DNA of 58,619 nt from Clostridium arbusti SL206 (GTDB taxonomy: Bacteria; Bacillota; Clostridia; Clostridiales; Clostridiaceae). How positions within the stretch are numbered: the stretch's first letter is position 1; every line of letters begins with the position of its first letter. A program made the position numbers and the translations under genes. Of this stretch, positions 55,435-58,619 are shown piece by piece. Where the stretch lies: assembly GCF_000246895.1 (NCBI RefSeq), contig NZ_BAEV01000008.1, positions 1 to 58,619 on the forward strand. Reading direction: 5' to 3'. Below the pieces are notes generated by a model that was not told the DNA's origin, ran no database searches, and saw only the letters and a program-made list of their open reading frames with translations.

Positions 55435-56865
55435 TTATACATTTATATCTACATTTATATCTAAAATTTCTTTATTAGCTTCTAATACAGGTTTAACACA
55501 AGTATTTATAAAATCTGTTACCTGACCAGGTGCTCTTCCAACAAAGTTTTTAGCATCCAATATTGATAAGATTTCTTCTTTCTTTATGTTGAAAGCAGAA
55601 TCCTTTGCTATTAGTTCTATTAGATTATTGTCAAGTCCATCCTGTTTTACACGTTTTGCAGTTTCCATAGAGTAAACTCTTATTTTCTCATGTAGTTCCT
55701 GTCTATCTCCGCCTCTTTTAACAGCTTCCATTAATATGTTTTCTGTAGCCATAAATGGTAGCTCATTGTTTACACGAGCAGCAATAACCTTATCATATAC
55801 AACGAAATTGCTAGATACATTTATGTATAGATTTAATACTCCATCTAAAGCTAGAAAAGCTTCAGCAATTGAAATTCTTTTATTTGCTGAATCATCAAGT
55901 GTTCTTTCAAACCACTGTGTTGCTGCTGTTATAGCAGGATTAAGAGAATTTACAATTACATATCTTGCTAGAGATCCAATTCTTTCTGATCTCATAGGAT
56001 TTCTCTTGTAGGCCATAGCAGAAGAACCTATTTGATGAGCCTCAAAAGGTTCTTCCATTTCTTTAAAACTTTGAAGTATTCTCAAGTCATTACTGAATTT
56101 ATAAGCACTTTGAGCTATTTCTGAAAGTGTATTAAGCACTATGGAATCAACTTTTCTAGAATAAGTTTGGCCAGTTACACTGTAAGCTTCCTTAAATCCC
56201 ATTCTTTCTGTAACCTTTTTCTCCAATGTTTTAATCTTTTCTTCATTACCATCAAATAACTCCATAAAACTTGCTTGAGTACCTGTAGTTCCCTTTACTC
56301 CTCTTAGTTTTATGGTATCAATGACAAAATTTATACTTTCAAGATCTAAAAGTAAATCCTGCATCCAAAGAGTAGCTCTCTTTCCTACAGTAGTAAGCTG
56401 AGCTGGCTGAAGATGAGTATATCCAAGAGATGGTAAATCTTTATATTTTAATGCAAACTCTGACAAATGCTCAATAACATTTATAATCTTGTTCTTTATT
56501 AATATTAAAGCATTCTTCATTATAATTATATCTGTATTATCCCCTACAAAACAACTTGTAGCACCAAGGTGAATTATTCCCTTAGCCTTAGGACATTGAA
56601 CTCCATAAGCGTATACATGACTCATTACATCATGTCTAACTTCTTTTTCTCTCTTTTCTGCCACTTCATAATTGATATCATTAACATGAGCTTTTAATTC
56701 ATCTATCTGCTCATCAGTTATATTTAAGCCTAATTCTTTCTCACTTTCAGCTAAAGCTACCCATAACTTTCTCCAAGTCTTAAATTTCATTTCATCAGAA
56801 AATAGATATGACATATCTTTTGATGCATACCTAGTATTTAGCGGTGTTTGGTAAATGTTTCTCAT
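55435..56865 (-). CDS. purB: Adenylosuccinate lyase
   Basis: A 476-residue PurB of the fumarase/aspartase superfamily that splits SAICAR and adenylosuccinate in purine synthesis. The signature loop GSSAMAYKRNPMRSERI is near residue 280; the substrate-binding GATSCFVGDNTD and YTHLQPAQLTTVG segments are earlier. AGGAGG lies before the ATG. It stands apart from other pur genes. A large palindrome lies upstream. Confidence 0.95.
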   Translation of the reverse strand: MRNIYQTPLNTRYASKDMSYLFSDEMKFKTWRKLWVALAESEKELGLNITDEQIDELKAHVNDINYEVAEKREKEVRHDVMSHVYAYGVQCPKAKGIIHLGATSCFVGDNTDIIIMKNALILIKNKIINVIEHLSEFALKYKDLPSLGYTHLQPAQLTTVGKRATLWMQDLLLDLESINFVIDTIKLRGVKGTTGTQASFMELFDGNEEKIKTLEKKVTERMGFKEAYSVTGQTYSRKVDSIVLNTLSEIAQSAYKFSNDLRILQSFKEMEEPFEAHQIGSSAMAYKRNPMRSERIGSLARYVIVNSLNPAITAATQWFERTLDDSANKRISIAEAFLALDGVLNLYINVSSNFVVYDKVIAARVNNELPFMATENILMEAVKRGGDRQELHEKIRVYSMETAKRVKQDGLDNNLIELIAKDSAFNIKKEEILSILDAKNFVGRAPGQVTDFINTCVKPVLEANKEILDINVDINV

Positions 56866-56932
56866 ATAAGTTTCCTCCTAGCGAACATTGCTTAATGTAA
56901 AATAAATATATTTCATATTATATCATACATTC

Positions 56933-56974
56933 ATAAATATTTAAATTTACATGTTCGTAAATTTAAATATTTAT
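56933..56974. repeat. Perfect 18-bp palindrome upstream of purB
   Basis: ATAAATATTTAAATTTAC and its exact reverse complement, separated by ATGTTC. On the purB strand the centre reads ACGAACAT, a partial match to the purine-repressor box core CGAAC. A second CGAACATT lies on the plus strand at 56882-56889. Confidence 0.6.
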
Positions 56975-57096
56975 TTCTTTGCTAAATTTTTACCTTGCCA
57001 GATTTTATAAATGTTATTTGCTATTTGCTATTAAATCTATTTTATATTAACTCAACAGAATATTTAATCATAAAGTCAACTTGCTATAGTCTATTC

Positions 57097-58455
57097 TCAC
57101 TTTACCTCAAGAATTCGTGCCCAGCAAGGATCTAAATTGGGTATGAAACATTTATTATTTTCAATTTTAAATGTTTCTTTATTATTCAAAATATCAATCA
57201 CATTACTCCCTTTTACAGGTATATCAACTTCCATAGAACTAGACTTTTCTGATAAATTTACTATAATAATTATACACTGTTCTTTGGTTATTCTAGCATA
57301 TGCAAATTGTTCATTCATTACCTTGATTTGCATATATTGCCCCTGCTTTAATGCATTAGAATCTTTTCGTATTTCAGCCAATTCATGGATTAATTTTATT
57401 AGCTTTTTATTACAATTACCTGATGATATACTTATTAAATCAAGTTCTGGACGCAAATCATCATCGGTGTTATTTTTTGTACCTTTAATTCCCCACTCAC
57501 TGCCATAATAAATAGAAGGAATACCTGGCATAGTAAATAAAAGTACGTGCAATGGGTAAATATAATCTGAATGATTTAATGTGCTTGCAATTCGATTCAC
57601 GTCGTGGTTATCAACAAAGTTATATAAATAAATATTTCTATATATACCAGAGTTCTCCCCAAACTGGCGGTTAAAAGAATAAGCGATTTCAAAATAGTTT
57701 TTGTCGTTATGGCTAGAATATAATCCTTTGTAACACTCATAATTTGTTACAGAGTCAAGCATGTTAGTATTCACCCAGCGATTATAATCACCATGTATAA
57801 TCTCCCCCATAAGCCAAAAATCTGGTTTTATTTTTTTACATATGGAAGATAATTCAGTAATAAAATTAAAGTCAAGGCAATCAGCACAATCTAAGCGTAA
57901 TCCATCTATGTGAAAATCTTTAATCCACATTGTTACAGCTTCAAAGAGATATTTCTTTACTTCTGGATTACAGAGGTCCAATTTGACAAGATTATAGTAT
58001 CCGTTCCATGTATCATAGCTAAATGGATCATTTAATGGGCTCCTTTGATTAAAATTCAGATTTTTGAACCAACTGCAGTATGATGATTTTTGTCCATTTA
58101 AAAGCACATCTTTAAACGCCCAAAAATCACGGCCTACATGATTGAATACACCATCAATTACCACCCTAATATTATTATCATGAAGAGTCTTTACAAGTTG
58201 GATAAAAGTATCATTATTACCTAAACGTCTATCAACTATATTATAGTCTGATGTGTCATAACCATGAGAAGTCGACTCAAATATTGGACCAAAATAAATA
58301 GAATTAGCACCTAGATATTTAATGTGCTGAACCCAATCATAAACCTTTTCTAAACTTTCTACAGGATTTGATTTAAAATCATTATACTTTGGTGCCCCGC
58401 AAAATCCTAGTGGATAAATATGATAAAATGTTGCTTCCTTATACCAAGTATTCAT
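57097..58455 (-). CDS. GH13 alpha-amylase-family enzyme
   Basis: A 452-residue intracellular glycoside hydrolase family 13 protein (no signal peptide). Conserved regions: DGVFNHVG (101-108), GLRLDCAD with nucleophile Asp189, GEIIHGD with acid/base Glu218, and FVDNHD with Asp285. Typical for maltodextrin-acting enzymes. AAGGAGG places the start at ATG 58455; the frame extends nine codons further. No transporter or other sugar genes lie in the window. Confidence 0.88.
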   Translation of the reverse strand: MNTWYKEATFYHIYPLGFCGAPKYNDFKSNPVESLEKVYDWVQHIKYLGANSIYFGPIFESTSHGYDTSDYNIVDRRLGNNDTFIQLVKTLHDNNIRVVIDGVFNHVGRDFWAFKDVLLNGQKSSYCSWFKNLNFNQRSPLNDPFSYDTWNGYYNLVKLDLCNPEVKKYLFEAVTMWIKDFHIDGLRLDCADCLDFNFITELSSICKKIKPDFWLMGEIIHGDYNRWVNTNMLDSVTNYECYKGLYSSHNDKNYFEIAYSFNRQFGENSGIYRNIYLYNFVDNHDVNRIASTLNHSDYIYPLHVLLFTMPGIPSIYYGSEWGIKGTKNNTDDDLRPELDLISISSGNCNKKLIKLIHELAEIRKDSNALKQGQYMQIKVMNEQFAYARITKEQCIIIIVNLSEKSSSMEVDIPVKGSNVIDILNNKETFKIENNKCFIPNLDPCWARILEVK

Positions 58456-58608
58456 ATTAAGACCTCCTTGAAGATTTGACAATACAAATAATATAATTCT
58501 TTATTATACTATTAATTATACTATTAATTATTGACTAATTATCAATGAATCTTGCTTAGTGGTAGTTTTTATTTTCTCTAAGTAAAGGATAACATAAAAA
58601 GGATAGCT

Positions 58609-58619
58609 ATACTACGTGT
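58609..58619 (-). other. 454 barcode left in the assembly (right end)
   Basis: The last 11 bases, ATACTACGTGT, are the exact reverse complement of the first 11. The 153 bp between the GH13 start and the barcode are AT-rich promoter sequence. Confidence 0.8.

Noticed and set aside
1-58619. Terminal inverted repeat as the ends of a linear element or giant transposon
   Set aside because: Matches a 454 barcode exactly and extends by only one further matching base.

Overview
The window is a low-GC, AT-rich stretch from a Clostridium-like (Firmicutes, Clostridiaceae) genome. Evidence: Shine-Dalgarno sites of the AAGGAGG type, frequent TTG starts, a Clostridium-type LexA, spore coat (CotF-like) proteins, and an acoR-acoABCL acetoin dehydrogenase cluster. 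I cannot name a species. Both termini carry the 11-mer ACACGTAGTAT (inverted at the right end), which I recognise as a 454 Rapid Library barcode. The window is therefore probably one complete 454 contig, and single-base homopolymer frameshifts should be read with caution.

Layout. (1) 0.3-6.2 kb: one operon encodes an iron-complex-type ABC importer (permease, ATPase, binding lipoprotein) followed by two nitrogenase-like subunits. Their cysteine pattern resembles the dark-operative protochlorophyllide reductase / CfbD type more than MoFe protein. (2) 6.3-9.0 kb: a Met-gamma-lyase-family PLP enzyme, convergent lexA, and an SGNH esterase. (3) 9.0-18.3 kb: lipB-lipA, the sigma-54 activator acoR and acoABCL. 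Both lipB and acoA have a -24/-12 promoter and share upstream TTCCCA-containing sites, so lipoate assembly and the lipoate-dependent acetoin dehydrogenase appear to form one AcoR/sigma-54 regulon. (4) 18.4-23.4 kb: a second SGNH esterase, an acidic Cys-rich protein, a XerC/D-like recombinase, an orphan Fur box, a Doc-type toxin-antitoxin pair and a decayed ABC-2 permease.

(5) 23,358-38,851: a complete Tn3-family transposon of 15,494 bp with 42-bp terminal inverted repeats (39/42 identical) and a 5-bp target duplication AAATA, inserted in the decayed permease. It carries tnpA, a divergent small tyrosine recombinase with a candidate resolution site between them, and a cargo of envelope, spore and metal-stress genes: a DedA-PAP2 fusion, three more PAP2 phosphatases (two broken), a ferritin-like protein, two CotF-like proteins, two DUF421 (YetF) proteins, an HMA-TauE-cupredoxin fusion, a SHOCT protein, a membrane cupredoxin and DUF1232. 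The spore and DUF421 part recalls the Tn1546-type elements that carry spore heat-resistance operons in Bacillus, but the gene set differs.

(6) 38.9-58.6 kb: ordinary chromosomal genes. These are a response-regulator remnant, DUF1292, a PHP hydrolase, a double-MarR regulator divergent from a SulP transporter, a 2'-5' RNA ligase-like protein, RecQ, a DEAD-box helicase, a permease and a binding protein of a sulfonate/nitrate-type ABC system without an ATPase, a copper ATPase, a nitroreductase, an SDR, PurB and a GH13 enzyme. I recognise no complete rRNA or tRNA gene, CRISPR array or riboswitch.
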